Assembly (NCBI GenBank): GCA_023249645.1 | Contig: JAHFCF010000010.1 | Location: 1 to 64,000 of the forward strand | Reading direction: 5' to 3' | Source of the DNA: Elusimicrobiota bacterium | GTDB lineage: Bacteria > Elusimicrobiota > Elusimicrobia > UBA1565 > UBA9628 | Length of the DNA stretch: 64,000 nt | In this document: positions 34,416 to 42,825 of the stretch, piece after piece | Position numbering within the stretch: the first letter of the stretch is position 1 | How the letters are laid out: every line of letters begins with the position of its first letter | Made by a program: the position numbers and the translations under genes | Notes under the pieces: model-generated | Databases searched by the model: none | What the model saw: only the letters and a program-made list of their open reading frames with translations | What the model was told of the DNA's origin: nothing

Positions 34416-34489
34416 AGGTGCGAGCGGGATTTGAACCCGCGAATAACGGTTTTGCAGACCGTCGCCTTGGACCACTTGGCTATCGCACC
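34416..34489 (-). tRNA. tRNA-Cys(GCA)
   Basis: Read on the minus strand the 74-nt sequence folds as a cloverleaf: acceptor GGTGCGA pairing with TCGCACC, anticodon loop CTGCAAA giving anticodon GCA (34453-34455), T arm with GGTTCAAATCC, and U73 as discriminator, usual for tRNA-Cys. CCA is not encoded. Confidence 0.95.
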
Positions 34490-34529
34490 GTTGAAAATGA
34501 TTATATCACTTTGGGACTGAATCCATAAA

Positions 34530-35837
34530 ATGACTCCAGCCGCCAAGCGGGCCATGTGGTCGCAGTTCTTGGGATTCGGCATAGACGCCTATGACATGGC
34601 GATGGTCGTGGTCCTCGCGCCGGTCCTCTCTCGGATCTTTGTTTTCCCCCGCGTCGGCGCCGCCTGGCAATTCTTGACGGTGGCCTTGCTCTACGCGGTC
34701 ACCATGGCCGCCAGGCCCGTGGGCGCCGTCTTCTTCGGGCATCAGGCCGATAAGATCGGCAGGCGTCTGCTGCTCCTGGTGACCATCGCCGGAGTCGGCG
34801 TGATGTCTATGGCCTGCGCGCTCATCCCGTCGCCGGCGCAGATCGGGCTGCCGGCGGCCTATGCGGTCTTCATGGCCCTGCGCTTCGTCATGGGCTGCTT
34901 CTTCGGCGGCGAATACGCGGTGGGCCACACCTTCGCCATGGAGCACGCTCCCGCGGCGCGGCGCGGCGCCATCGGCGGATTCGTGCAGTCCGGCTTTCCT
35001 TTGGGCTATGCCGTCGCTTCCTTCGTGGTGTTGGGCGCCACGCTCTGGATGGGCGAGCCGGCCATGCAGGCCTATGGGTGGCGGATCATGTTCGCGACAG
35101 GAGTGGCTCCCGTGGCCGTGGCCTGGTCCGTGCGCCGCTCACTGACCGAGTCTCCCGTCTTCGAGGCGGCCAAAAACAGCGGGCAGATCGAGAAAAGACC
35201 TCTCATCAGTCTGCTCCAGCCTCCGGCCCGAGGGCCTTTTCTGCAGGTCTTCGTTTTTATGACCGGACTGTTCTTGACGGACTACGCGGTCTATCAATTC
35301 ATGCCCGCGATCCTGCAGGGCCCGGGCAAGTTCGACCTCATCCAGTACACCTTCATCTACGGCACGGCACTGTTCTTCGCCTTCTTGGGCTACAATCTGT
35401 ACGGCTGGCTTTCCGACCGTTGGGGCCGAAGAAAAATGACCATGGGATACTGTCTCGCCGTCGTGCTCTTGGGCATCCCTCTCTATCAGATATTGATCCA
35501 CGCGGCCAGGACGCAGAGCCTGGCGCTCGCCTTGTTCGCGGCCCTGTGTGCGGCTTCCTTCAAGCTCGCCTGGGGCATCGTGCCTGCCTATCTCGCGGAG
35601 AGATTCCCGACGCGGATGCGTTCCGTGGGAGTCGGTTTGGGTTATTCCGCCGGCGCGCTGGTGGGAGGCGCCGGCATCGTGCCTTTGGTCGGCCTGTTCC
35701 ATCTGATCCCTTCGGTGGCGAGGATCGAGGGGCCCGGGGAATTGTGGCTTTCCTCCGCCGCCGTGCTGACCCTCGGCGCGGTGCTGAGCTTCGTCGCTTT
35801 GCTGAAAAGCCCCGAGACCAGGGATGCCGCTCTTTGA
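34530..35837 (+). CDS. MFS transporter, metabolite:H+ symporter type
   Basis: A 435-aa protein with about 12 hydrophobic spans. Loop 2-3 carries the MFS signature GHQADKIGRR, and loop 8-9 has the second copy GWLSDRWGRRKMTM. The first helix GFGIDAYDMAM resembles the aromatic-acid/sialic-acid/sugar-acid symporter groups (AAHS/SHS), where an Asp in helix 1 is typical. Substrate cannot be told from sequence alone. It is followed closely by the peroxiredoxin gene (49 nt). Confidence 0.85.
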   Translation: MTPAAKRAMWSQFLGFGIDAYDMAMVVVLAPVLSRIFVFPRVGAAWQFLTVALLYAVTMAARPVGAVFFGHQADKIGRRLLLLVTIAGVGVMSMACALIPSPAQIGLPAAYAVFMALRFVMGCFFGGEYAVGHTFAMEHAPAARRGAIGGFVQSGFPLGYAVASFVVLGATLWMGEPAMQAYGWRIMFATGVAPVAVAWSVRRSLTESPVFEAAKNSGQIEKRPLISLLQPPARGPFLQVFVFMTGLFLTDYAVYQFMPAILQGPGKFDLIQYTFIYGTALFFAFLGYNLYGWLSDRWGRRKMTMGYCLAVVLLGIPLYQILIHAARTQSLALALFAALCAASFKLAWGIVPAYLAERFPTRMRSVGVGLGYSAGALVGGAGIVPLVGLFHLIPSVARIEGPGELWLSSAAVLTLGAVLSFVALLKSPETRDAAL

Positions 35838-35886
35838 GAAAGCAGCTCTAAATCTCGTATCATTCCTGGTGAAGAGAGGAGGCTGC

Positions 35887-36354
35887 ATGTCAGAGACGAC
35901 CCCGATCGCTGTAGGCGCTTTAGCGCCGGATTTCACGCTGCAGGACCAGGACAACAAGGAATTCCATCTCGCCGATCATCTGGGCAAGAAGACGGTCATC
36001 CTGTTCTTCTATCCCCTGGATTGGAGCCCCACGTGCACCAAGGAGAACGCGTGTTTCACCCAGAGCCTAGCGCGCTTCGAGAAATACGGCGCGGTGGCCT
36101 CGATCTCGGTGGACTCGGGCTACTCTCACCGGGCCTGGGCCGACAAGTTGGGTCTCAAGCACCGGATGCTTTCCGACATGCACCGCTCCGTCATCAAGGC
36201 CTACGGCCTCTTGTTCGCGAAGGCTAACATCAGCCAGCGCGCCACGGTCATCATCGGCAAGGACGGCAAGGTCGCCTGGGTCAAGGTGGAGCCTGACATC
36301 ACCAAGGAGCGCGACTACGCCGAGGTGGAGTCGGTTCTGGGGAGGCCGTCATGA
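35887..36354 (+). CDS. bcp: Peroxiredoxin, Bcp/PrxQ type
   Basis: A thiol peroxidase that reduces hydrogen peroxide and organic peroxides using thioredoxin. The active site SPTCTKENACF puts the peroxidatic Cys at 50 and the probable resolving Cys at 55, the spacing of Bcp/PrxQ proteins. Length 155 aa is normal. I start at ATG 35887, which has AGAGGAGG 4 nt upstream; the longer frame overlaps the MFS gene end. The stop overlaps the next start (ATGA), so translation is coupled to the small gene downstream. Confidence 0.9.
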   Translation: MSETTPIAVGALAPDFTLQDQDNKEFHLADHLGKKTVILFFYPLDWSPTCTKENACFTQSLARFEKYGAVASISVDSGYSHRAWADKLGLKHRMLSDMHRSVIKAYGLLFAKANISQRATVIIGKDGKVAWVKVEPDITKERDYAEVESVLGRPS

Positions 36355-36746
36355 ATCCTGAGGAAGGGATGCCGGATCTGCGCATGAATGCCAAAGACCT
36401 CTATCGCGAGGAGTCCTTCACCGACCGCCGCATGGGTGCGATCAGGCGCTTGAACCCGGTCAAGCCGGACGGCACGCCGGACTCGGCCCGCAAGACCGTC
36501 TACATGGGCGAGACGCAGATGCTGACCTCCGCGGGCGCCCTGCCCCTGAGCTTCGAGATCCCGGCGGATTCCTTGGATCAGGCCGCGGCCAAATACGCTG
36601 ACGAGGTCAAGCGCGCTTTCAACGAGACCATGGAAGAGATACAGAAGCTGCGCCGCCGAGCGGCTTCCGGACTCGTTCTCCCCGAGGCCGGCGCCGGCCT
36701 GCCCCCAGGCGGCTTGCCCAATCCCAGCAAGCTGAAGCTTCCTTAA
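36351..36746 (+). CDS. Conserved-looking hypothetical protein (131 aa)
   Basis: Not recognised. It is hydrophilic, without signal peptide or membrane span. The N-terminal half is basic (DRRMGAIRRLNPVKPDG), the middle has GETQMLTSAGALPLSFEIPADSL, and a short helix (about 75-105) precedes a Pro/Gly-rich tail. Its ATG overlaps the peroxiredoxin stop, so it is co-translated with it. A cytosolic role linked to oxidative stress is possible but unsupported beyond neighbourhood. Confidence 0.7.
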   Translation: MNPEEGMPDLRMNAKDLYREESFTDRRMGAIRRLNPVKPDGTPDSARKTVYMGETQMLTSAGALPLSFEIPADSLDQAAAKYADEVKRAFNETMEEIQKLRRRAASGLVLPEAGAGLPPGGLPNPSKLKLP

Positions 36747-36783
36747 TAAGCGCCATTAGTGTCATTAGTGACAGCCTGGCACC

Positions 36784-37275
36784 ATGGACACTCCGCCAGA
36801 ATCTGAAGTCCCTGTCTACGTCATCAATGACGACGGGCTCTCCCTGCCGGCCGTTCCGGTCGCGGCACGCCCCAGTCCTTGGGGAAGTCCTTGGCTCTGG
36901 ACCGCGCTCATCCTGGCGATAACGGCTTGCGTCCTAGACAGGAGCGGCTGGATGCGGCCGGTCGAGGCGGCCATTTCCCGCCGCCAGCAGCATGCGGCCT
37001 TGGGTCCCTATCGCGCCTGGGCCTTGAGCCATCCCATTTCTTACGAGGATGTCGTCTCCAATCCAGGCGCATGGGACGGCCAGGTCGTGATCTGGGAGAT
37101 CGGCCGCGCTTTGGATGGGAGCTGGTGCTTGAATGCCGATGCGGCTAAGAAAGTTATTTGGACCAGTTCGCAGGAGTCTCAGATTCTTAAAATAGGTGCC
37201 GCACAAAAAGTCCTGGCTCGCGTCGAGAGTTCCGACGGCCGAGTTCCTCTCTTGGCTTTGCTCGAAGTTCTGTAA
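36784..37275 (+). CDS. Single-span membrane protein, unknown
   Basis: A 163-aa protein with a hydrophilic N-terminus, one transmembrane helix at about 38-56 (LWTALILAITACVL), and a C-terminal soluble domain with VVIWEIGRALDGSWCL that looks like a small beta fold. No family recognised. It is preceded by CATTAGTG twice and by CCTGGCACC, the short repeat core seen around the RAYT-like gene. Confidence 0.6.
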   Translation: MDTPPESEVPVYVINDDGLSLPAVPVAARPSPWGSPWLWTALILAITACVLDRSGWMRPVEAAISRRQQHAALGPYRAWALSHPISYEDVVSNPGAWDGQVVIWEIGRALDGSWCLNADAAKKVIWTSSQESQILKIGAAQKVLARVESSDGRVPLLALLEVL

Positions 37276-37310
37276 GACTAGCTGATTGATAATGAATATT
37301 TTTTTATGCG

Positions 37311-37337
37311 GGAACTTTTTTGCCTCTCGATCGTATG
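37311..37337 (+). promoter_or_regulatory. ECF-sigma-like promoter of ORF6N gene 2
   Basis: GGAAC (37311-37315), 16 nt, CGTATG (37332-37337). The box ends 7 nt before the ATG at 37344, so the mRNA should be leaderless. The sequence TCGATCGTATGG is shared with ORF6N gene 1. Confidence 0.6.
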
Positions 37338-37343
37338 GATGGT

Positions 37344-37847
37344 ATGGGATTACCTGTCAGGTCAGAGGATATCGACCGGTGCATTTTCCTAATTCGTGGT
37401 TGGCGAGTCATGTCGGATTCTGACCTGGCCGAGATTTATAGAGTTTCGACCAAGCGGCTCAACGAGCAGGTTAAGCGCAACCGCGATCGTTTCCCCCCGG
37501 ATTTCATGTTTCGGTTGACTTCTAGGGAGGTGCAAACCATGCGGTCGCAATCTGCGACCGCATCCCGGCGCAATGCAAGGTATCTTCCATATGCTTTTAC
37601 AGAACATGGAGCTGTTATGCTGGCTAATGTTTTGAACAGTAAGATCGCTGTCCAAGCAAGCATCCAGGTGGTGCGGGCGTTTCTCCGACATAGGCAAATG
37701 CTGGACGCTCACCGAGAGCTTGCCCATAGGCTTGATGAATTGGAGCAGAGATATGATTCTCAGTTTCAGGAGGTTTTCAGCGCTATCCGAGAATTGATAG
37801 ACCCACCTGTGCCGCCTCGCCGCAGGATTGGATTTGTGACTGACTAA
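37344..37847 (+). CDS. ORF6N-domain protein, second copy
   Basis: Paralogue of the protein at 14196-14732: IDRCIFLIRGWRVMSDSDLAE, LNEQVKRNRDRFPPDFMFRL, and YLPYAFTEHGAVMLANVL. The C-terminus is a helical stretch then PPVPPRRRIGFVTD, like PPAKTRAPIGF in copy 1. I choose ATG 37344 because it lies 7 nt after the ECF-like box and gives the N-terminus that aligns with copy 1; earlier TTG and ATG codons lie within the promoter. It converges with the SIS gene, overlapping by 4 nt at the stop codons. Probably a DNA-binding regulator from a mobile or phage-derived source. Confidence 0.85.
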   Translation: MGLPVRSEDIDRCIFLIRGWRVMSDSDLAEIYRVSTKRLNEQVKRNRDRFPPDFMFRLTSREVQTMRSQSATASRRNARYLPYAFTEHGAVMLANVLNSKIAVQASIQVVRAFLRHRQMLDAHRELAHRLDELEQRYDSQFQEVFSAIRELIDPPVPPRRRIGFVTD

Positions 37848-38863
37848 CGGGTCTGAGTCACTTTCTTGAGGCCCTGGGGATGGTCGGGGTCGAGACCCTT
37901 CTCCATGGCCAAGGCGAGCGCCGCGAGCTTGAGTTCTACGTCCAGAAGGAGCGCATTGATCGGCGGCTTGCCCGCGGATGGCGCGAGGACGAAGAGGGGG
38001 GCTCCGCGCCGGCGCAAGGCCCGGCGGACCTGAGCGAGATCTTCCGGCAGCGTGCGCGAGGGCGAGAGCAGCAAGACAAGGTCCTTGGGACCGTAGGCGG
38101 CGATGGGACCGTGCAGGAAATCAGCCGCTGAATGGGCCAGGGCGTGGACTGCGGCCATCTCGCGGAACTTCAAGGCCGCGTCCTTGGCGATGGCGTAGAA
38201 CGGTCCGCGAGCCACGAAAGCCAGGATCGGCGCGCGTTTGAGACGGGACCACACCGGGGCGAAGCGTCCCGAGGGGGGGAATTTCTCCGGCTGGTCCAAA
38301 TAGCGCTCCAGAAGGTTGGGAAACTCGACGAGCTCGGAGCTTTTGGGCCAGCCGCACCACAGATGCGAGGTCCACAGGGCCAGCCAGAGGTCCAGGATGA
38401 AGGTCTTGGTCGCCGCCACGCCGCCTTCGCGCGAGCCCGAGAGGATGATATGTTTGTGCGCCGCGGCGGCCAGGGGGTTGTTGAGCGGGTCGGGCTCGTT
38501 GGTCACGGCCACGCCCCGGGCTCCCCACCCCACGAGGCGCTTGAGGCATTCGACGACGTCCGCGCTGCGGCCGGACTGCGAGAAGGCCCAGACGACCTCT
38601 CCCTGGAAGTTCAAGGGGCGCTGGGCCTCGAAGATCGCGTGCGGGTGGATGAATTCGGCGCGCACGCCCGCGTGGGTCTCCCAGATGTATTTGGCGAAGA
38701 GCGTGGCGTTGTCCGAGGAGCCCCGGCCGACCAGATGGACGCAGTCCCGCGCGGACTTGAGCGCGCAGCCGGCCAGGCGCTGAGGGGCTCTCTGGGAAAA
38801 AAGGCGGAGAAGAGCGGGGATCTCCTGGATGTCTTGCCAAGTCAGGGTCTTACGCATGAGCAT
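37844..38863 (-). CDS. SIS-domain sugar isomerase-like protein
   Basis: Two SIS domains like the isomerase half of GlmS and the AgaS/FrlB group. SIS1 has LVGRGSSDNATLFAKY (about 47-62) and FSQSGRSADVVECL (about 94-107); SREGGVAATKTF follows at about 140-151 and matches the GlmS SxExSVAxTK pattern. SIS2 has FVARGPFYAIAKDAALKFREMA and LHGPIAAYGPKD. There is no glutaminase domain. A role in amino-sugar phosphate metabolism or deamination is likely; the exact substrate is unknown. It fits with the wall-sugar salvage genes at 56.5-58.7 kb, but is not adjacent to them. Confidence 0.85.
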   Translation of the reverse strand: MLMRKTLTWQDIQEIPALLRLFSQRAPQRLAGCALKSARDCVHLVGRGSSDNATLFAKYIWETHAGVRAEFIHPHAIFEAQRPLNFQGEVVWAFSQSGRSADVVECLKRLVGWGARGVAVTNEPDPLNNPLAAAAHKHIILSGSREGGVAATKTFILDLWLALWTSHLWCGWPKSSELVEFPNLLERYLDQPEKFPPSGRFAPVWSRLKRAPILAFVARGPFYAIAKDAALKFREMAAVHALAHSAADFLHGPIAAYGPKDLVLLLSPSRTLPEDLAQVRRALRRRGAPLFVLAPSAGKPPINALLLDVELKLAALALAMEKGLDPDHPQGLKKVTQTR

Positions 38864-38869
38864 GGAACT

Positions 38870-38875
38870 ATTATA
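38870..38875 (-). promoter_or_regulatory. -10 box for the SIS gene (leaderless)
   Basis: TATAAT preceded by CTG on the minus strand, ending 7 nt before the ATG at 38863. The start codon therefore coincides with the expected transcription start. Confidence 0.55.
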
Positions 38876-38982
38876 CAGTGTTTTAGGATGACGGCCAGGG
38901 ATTTGAGGACATTGGCGCTGGCCGCTGTCCGTTCGACGCTAGCAAGATCCCGGGGATATGGCGCTGAGCGGTAAAATGGATT

Positions 38983-40239
38983 TCACGATTTTCGATCTGC
39001 ACGGGCGCTGAAAATGGCCGCCAGGCCTTGCGCCGCCGCGACCGCCCAGAAGATGGGAGCCAGGTGCGGGCCGACCAAGACGCTGGCCAGCAGCGTGACG
39101 CCGGCGGAAACGCCGAGATGAAAAGAAGATGCGAGGGCATTCCAAGCGGGTTCATGATGTTCAGCGATCCATCGTTGACTGTATTGGCGGATTTCCTCAA
39201 ACTGGCGGTCCGTGGAACGGAGGAAATCGAGGGTTTCCTGGAACGCCGCCTTGACGCCTTTCTTTTTTCCTGTGGAAAAAGCCTGATAACCCTGCTGCAA
39301 CCCTGAATATAAGGCCAAAATCGGCGTGCGAAGCGTTATCCCGACCAACACGACGACTGGGTATCCCAGAAGCCAGAGGACTTCCCACCACTTCGCCGTC
39401 CCATTGGCTGTGGTCATGATGAGGACTCTCGATGTGCCGGACATGCCTATGGGAATAACTTTGTAGACCAGGAGGGTCAGACCGATCGCCGAAGTCGTGG
39501 CGGAAACAAGAGCGGCAAGGGACCCTCGGAAATTCCGATAGCCCATGTGATTTCCCGCTGGGATGCCGGCAATCATTTTGACGCTGTCTTTTCTGGCGGA
39601 TTCCTTGGGGGCAGGTCCTTGAGATTTCTCAAGGGCTCTGAAGATTTTAGGTTGGCCGGCAGCGCTGGCGGCAATCCTTACGCCATCTTGCTCAGGAGTG
39701 ATCCCCAATTCGGCAACGACGTTTTTCGCCCCTTGCATGAGCGCTCGTTGGACAGCCTCTGTGTGATTCACCTGTAAGGCAATAAGCCCCAGGTTGGCCC
39801 AGCTTCTCATCTTTGCGATATCTGACGCTTTGTCCTCAGGCATCAGCGTGTCAGGGTGCTGCCTCCAGTCTTGGATCATGGATGAAATGGCTGCGGCGAC
39901 GGCGCCATGTTGTTTCTCCGGGGTTTCAGCGAGAGCGAGGAAGCTCTTCTCATCGATTTTTGCTTTTGTCAGGTACTCGCTCATTTCGTCTAAGAGGACA
40001 AATTCCATCGCTGGCATGCCCCGGTTTCTTACAGAAAATCCGCTGAAGTCCTTGTTGTCCAGGGATTGAAAGTAGTCGGCAAGGACGGCAACGCTGACAG
40101 GCCCTTCTCGTCCGGGAACGCCCCTGGCGACCGGGACGATTGAGGCATTCATGGCCAAAGCCGGGGTCGCTTGGAACCCAAAGCTGATGAGGATAAAGGC
40201 AAGAGGCGTGAGTGAAATGGACAATTTCTTAATGTTCAT
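38983..40239 (-). CDS. Exported membrane protein of the shared regulon (418 aa)
   Basis: Signal peptide at 1-29 (cleavage after ALA), then a soluble helical domain to about residue 235. Hydrophobic helices follow at about 250-270, 293-315 and 370-400. A charged stretch with many Gln/Arg residues separates the last two. No family is recognised. Its promoter (D) carries the TAGGTC repeats and constant 23-nt spacing of the exported-protein regulon. The -10 ends 10 nt before the ATG. Likely an inner-membrane component with a periplasmic domain. Confidence 0.75.
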   Translation of the reverse strand: MNIKKLSISLTPLAFILISFGFQATPALAMNASIVPVARGVPGREGPVSVAVLADYFQSLDNKDFSGFSVRNRGMPAMEFVLLDEMSEYLTKAKIDEKSFLALAETPEKQHGAVAAAISSMIQDWRQHPDTLMPEDKASDIAKMRSWANLGLIALQVNHTEAVQRALMQGAKNVVAELGITPEQDGVRIAASAAGQPKIFRALEKSQGPAPKESARKDSVKMIAGIPAGNHMGYRNFRGSLAALVSATTSAIGLTLLVYKVIPIGMSGTSRVLIMTTANGTAKWWEVLWLLGYPVVVLVGITLRTPILALYSGLQQGYQAFSTGKKKGVKAAFQETLDFLRSTDRQFEEIRQYSQRWIAEHHEPAWNALASSFHLGVSAGVTLLASVLVGPHLAPIFWAVAAAQGLAAIFSARADRKS

Positions 40240-40248
40240 CTACTCTAG

Positions 40249-40314
40249 AGTCTAGCAACTCCCGGATTTTTAAAGATAGGTCTTTAGGGTCAAAAAGCAG
40301 CGGCAAAAGACCTA
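40249..40314 (-). promoter_or_regulatory. Exported-protein regulon promoter D
   Basis: On the minus strand: TAGGTCT (40314-40308), 15 nt, TGACCCT (40292-40286), AAAGACCT (40285-40278), 23 nt, -10 TAGACT (40254-40249). The inter-repeat gap is one shorter than in most copies, but the 23-nt gap to the -10 is kept. Confidence 0.6.
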
Positions 40315-40367
40315 GAACTTTTTAGGCCCTTTGGGCCTTACGATGGCCTGCGCCAGCTTTTCGCCCG

Positions 40368-40937
40368 TTACTTCTGGGCCAGGCCGAAGAGCTTGGCGTC
40401 GAGAAAGATGAGGAGTTCGAAGTGAGAGGAGAAGGTGGGCGTCTTGAAGCGCGCGTAGGCGGTCCAGGAGATCTTGCTCTGGGCCGCATGTTTTTCTTGA
40501 GCGAGCCGCGCGATCTCCTTCTGAGAGCCCCGGAGGGATTGCGGCGCGGACAGGATCAGGGCCTGGGATCCGGCGGCGGCCAGGACCTCGGCGATCGCGT
40601 TGACGATGATGGCGGAGACCTCGGCGAGGACCTTGGACTCGCGCTCGGCCAGCGCGTCCACGGGATCCGCGCCCGCGAGCGTGAAGCGGTTGGCGATCAG
40701 AAACCCGCTCTTGGGCGGGAAGATCACGACGAAGCCGGCGCCCGGGGCCGAGAGGAAGGTCCCGAAATGATCCTCCCCGGCTGCGGGCGCGAGCTCAGCG
40801 AAGGACTCTCTGGAGCCCGGGAGCAGAGAGAGCGTGTCGAGTTCCCAGGTGGAGAAGGAGAGCTTGCCCAGGCGTCCGGCGCATTTCGCCGCGCCGTTTT
40901 GAAGGAGTTTGAGGAGGGTTTGAGGCGCCTGATTCAT
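40368..40937 (-). CDS. CheC/CheX-like phosphatase-family protein
   Basis: A 189-aa protein whose centre (ERESKVLAEVSAIIVNAIAEVLA, about 95-120) resembles the CheC/FliY/CheX helix carrying the E-x2-N phosphatase motif. CheC-type proteins dephosphorylate CheY. Its ATG overlaps the stop of the upstream CheY-like gene (ATGA), which supports a working pair. The Glu is present (E107 region) and Asn is seen in IIVNAIAE. No chemoreceptors or flagellar genes are nearby, so it may act in another two-component output. The family call rests on a limited motif. Confidence 0.6.
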   Translation of the reverse strand: MNQAPQTLLKLLQNGAAKCAGRLGKLSFSTWELDTLSLLPGSRESFAELAPAAGEDHFGTFLSAPGAGFVVIFPPKSGFLIANRFTLAGADPVDALAERESKVLAEVSAIIVNAIAEVLAAAGSQALILSAPQSLRGSQKEIARLAQEKHAAQSKISWTAYARFKTPTFSSHFELLIFLDAKLFGLAQK

Positions 40938-41287
40938 GAGGCGCCGAGGGCCTTGATCAGATCCTCTTGGGTGAAAGGCTTGGGGACGTAGCCGGCGCCC
41001 GCCGCGGTGATCTCGTCGATCACCTTGGTCTGGGAGTTGCCCGAGATCACGACGATCTTGGCCTTGGGGTCGAATTGGCGCAGGGCCTTGAGGATGGTCA
41101 GGCCGTCCTCGCTGGCCAAAGAGAGGTCGAGCGTGACCACGTCGGGCTTGTGCGTCTTGTAGGCCGCCAGGACCTGGGCTAGGTTCTCCGCCTCGGCGAC
41201 GACCTGGTGCCCGTTCTCGCGGACCATCTCCGTGATGAGGATGCGGGAGACAGGGCTGTCGTCCACGACCAGGATGCGCAAAGCCAT
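40934..41287 (-). CDS. Single-domain response regulator (CheY-like)
   Basis: A 117-aa receiver domain: acidic pocket D9-D10, phosphoacceptor D54 in VTLDLSL, conserved Ser in VVISGNS and Lys in PKPFTQED. No output domain. It is co-translated with the CheC-like gene. A TATAAT box (41294-41299) ends 7 nt before the ATG, predicting leaderless mRNA. Confidence 0.9.
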   Translation of the reverse strand: MALRILVVDDSPVSRILITEMVRENGHQVVAEAENLAQVLAAYKTHKPDVVTLDLSLASEDGLTILKALRQFDPKAKIVVISGNSQTKVIDEITAAGAGYVPKPFTQEDLIKALGAS

Positions 41288-41293
41288 GATGTC

Positions 41294-41299
41294 ATTATA
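41294..41299 (-). promoter_or_regulatory. -10 box for the response regulator (leaderless)
   Basis: Perfect TATAAT on the minus strand, 7 nt before the ATG at 41287. It separates the CheY/CheC pair from hemG as a transcription unit. Confidence 0.55.
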
Positions 41300-41318
41300 T
41301 AGGAGCGAGGACGGGCTG

Positions 41319-42653
41319 TCAAATGGAAAAAAGCCGTCGCGCGGTCAACTGAGACTCGCGACAGCAGTCGTTGAGGGAGACGCCGCGGTAGGCGTTGCTG
41401 TTGAGGCGCAATCCCGGATAGGCCGCCAGGCGTTTTTCCAGACGCTCGAGAAGCCGGCTGTGGCCCACGAGATACTGGGGGATGCCCCGCTCCTGGAAGA
41501 ACACGCGCGAGAGCTCCGGCTCGGCTGATAGGCCCATGGTGATCTTCAATTCTTCTCTGACCAGGGCCACGAGTTCTTTTTCCCGCAGTCGGGCCAACTC
41601 CGGCTGGCGCGCGCCGCCCACCATCACGCGGATGAGGGCCTTGCCTTGAGGCGAGCGGCCCGGGAACACGCTCGAATCCCAGAGAGCGCCGAGGATGCGG
41701 CGGCCTTCCTGGCGCGGGACCAGGAAGCCGAAGCCGTCGAGAGGCCGCTGGAAAGCGTTTGCGTCAAAACCCAGGGCCACGACCGCGATGGGGGCATAGG
41801 GGATGCGGTCGAGATCCTCCGCCAGTCCGGCGTCCAGACCTCTCAGCATGCGGCCGGCCGCATGGGCCGGCGCGGCCACGACCACGGAGTCGAAGGCCTC
41901 TCCCTGGATCGCGTAGCGTCCTTCCCGGCGCTCGATGGTTTCCACCCGCGTATTCAGCCGCAGATTTCCGGAGAGGCGGGCGGCGAGGACCTCGATGAGG
42001 GCTTGGACGCCGGTGTCAAAAGATGTCAGCGCGCCGCCCGGAGCGGCTGAGACCTCCGGCTTCTTTTTTCTCAGAGCGAAGAGGGCTTTGACGAGTCCTC
42101 CGTAGAGGGTTTCGAGCTCGCGGATGCGCGGAAAGCAGGATTGAAGCGAGAGCTCGTCGGCATTGCCCGCGAAGACTCCGGCGGCCATGGGCTCGATGAG
42201 CTTTTGCATGGCCTCTTTGCCCAAGCGGCGGCTGGCGAACTCGGCCACGGATTCATCGCGGCCTGGGGGCGCGGCTGGGGCGAACGGCTCGGCCAAGACC
42301 CTCAGGCGGCCCGGCAGGGAGAGCAGGTCCGAGAGGAAGAACTCCAGTGGCTTTTCCGGCAGGCGGTGCAGGCGGCCGGCTGAAAAAACATAGCGTTTGC
42401 GGGCCGAGTCCGAGGACCGGAGCAGACGCTCTTCGCAGCCCAGATCGCGCACGAGCTCGAGCGTGTAGGGTTTGTTGGTCAGGAAACCGTTGGGTCCCCA
42501 TTCCATGACATAGCCCTGCTCGCGGGACGACCGCATGGTCCCGCCTGGCTCGTCTTGCGATTCGAAGATGACGCAATCTGCCGCGTCACGCATGTAATAC
42601 GCTGTGGTCAGGCCGGATATCCCCGCGCCGATGATCGCGACTTTTGGTTTCAT
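41319..42653 (-). CDS. hemG: Protoporphyrinogen oxidase, HemG/HemY-type flavoprotein
   Basis: Oxidises protoporphyrinogen IX to protoporphyrin IX with FAD. The N-terminus has the dinucleotide-binding fold KVAIIGAGISGLTTAYY (about 3-19). Family landmarks follow: MEWGPNGFLTNKP near 50-62, LIEPMAAGVFAGNADELSLQSCFPR near 150-175 and a C-terminal GHSRLLERLEKRL. The 444-aa length fits the oxygen-dependent HemY type, although some are used anaerobically. It is downstream of hemH in the same direction but separated by palindromic element 2, so it may be transcribed apart from hemE-hemH. Confidence 0.92.
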   Translation of the reverse strand: MKPKVAIIGAGISGLTTAYYMRDAADCVIFESQDEPGGTMRSSREQGYVMEWGPNGFLTNKPYTLELVRDLGCEERLLRSSDSARKRYVFSAGRLHRLPEKPLEFFLSDLLSLPGRLRVLAEPFAPAAPPGRDESVAEFASRRLGKEAMQKLIEPMAAGVFAGNADELSLQSCFPRIRELETLYGGLVKALFALRKKKPEVSAAPGGALTSFDTGVQALIEVLAARLSGNLRLNTRVETIERREGRYAIQGEAFDSVVVAAPAHAAGRMLRGLDAGLAEDLDRIPYAPIAVVALGFDANAFQRPLDGFGFLVPRQEGRRILGALWDSSVFPGRSPQGKALIRVMVGGARQPELARLREKELVALVREELKITMGLSAEPELSRVFFQERGIPQYLVGHSRLLERLEKRLAAYPGLRLNSNAYRGVSLNDCCRESQLTARRLFSI

Positions 42654-42679
42654 GCGTTCGTGTAGAGTGCGTGCTCAAG

Positions 42680-42804
42680 ATGGCGACTTCGGAATAAATT
42701 TATCTTGGAAATATAATTATTTTTCATATTTTTACTGTCAGCGCTGACAGTAAAATAAAAAAAGATATTGTAAAATAAGCATAATTTTAAAACAAGGTCG
42801 CCAT
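42680..42804. repeat. Palindrome-centred AT-rich element, copy 2 (between hemH and hemG)
   Basis: Centre ACTGTCAGCGCTGACAGT (42734-42751), extended to 26 perfect bp by TTTT/AAAA. Terminal inverted repeats: TGGCGACTT (42681-42689) and AAGGTCGCCA (42794-42803), placed symmetrically about the palindrome. The total is about 125 bp. The right arm (AAAAAAAG, then TAAAATAA) matches copy 1. Confidence 0.75.
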
Positions 42805-42825
42805 TCTCTAAAGCATGGCACCACT

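Noticed and set aside
38132..38974. 280-codon plus-strand frame antisense to the SIS gene
   Set aside because: No motif, and the SIS frame has conserved sugar-isomerase motifs throughout.
38883..39200. 105-codon minus-strand frame overlapping the end of the 418-aa membrane protein gene
   Set aside because: Ser/Pro/Arg-rich shadow in another frame; the 418-aa frame has a signal peptide, membrane helices and a regulon promoter.
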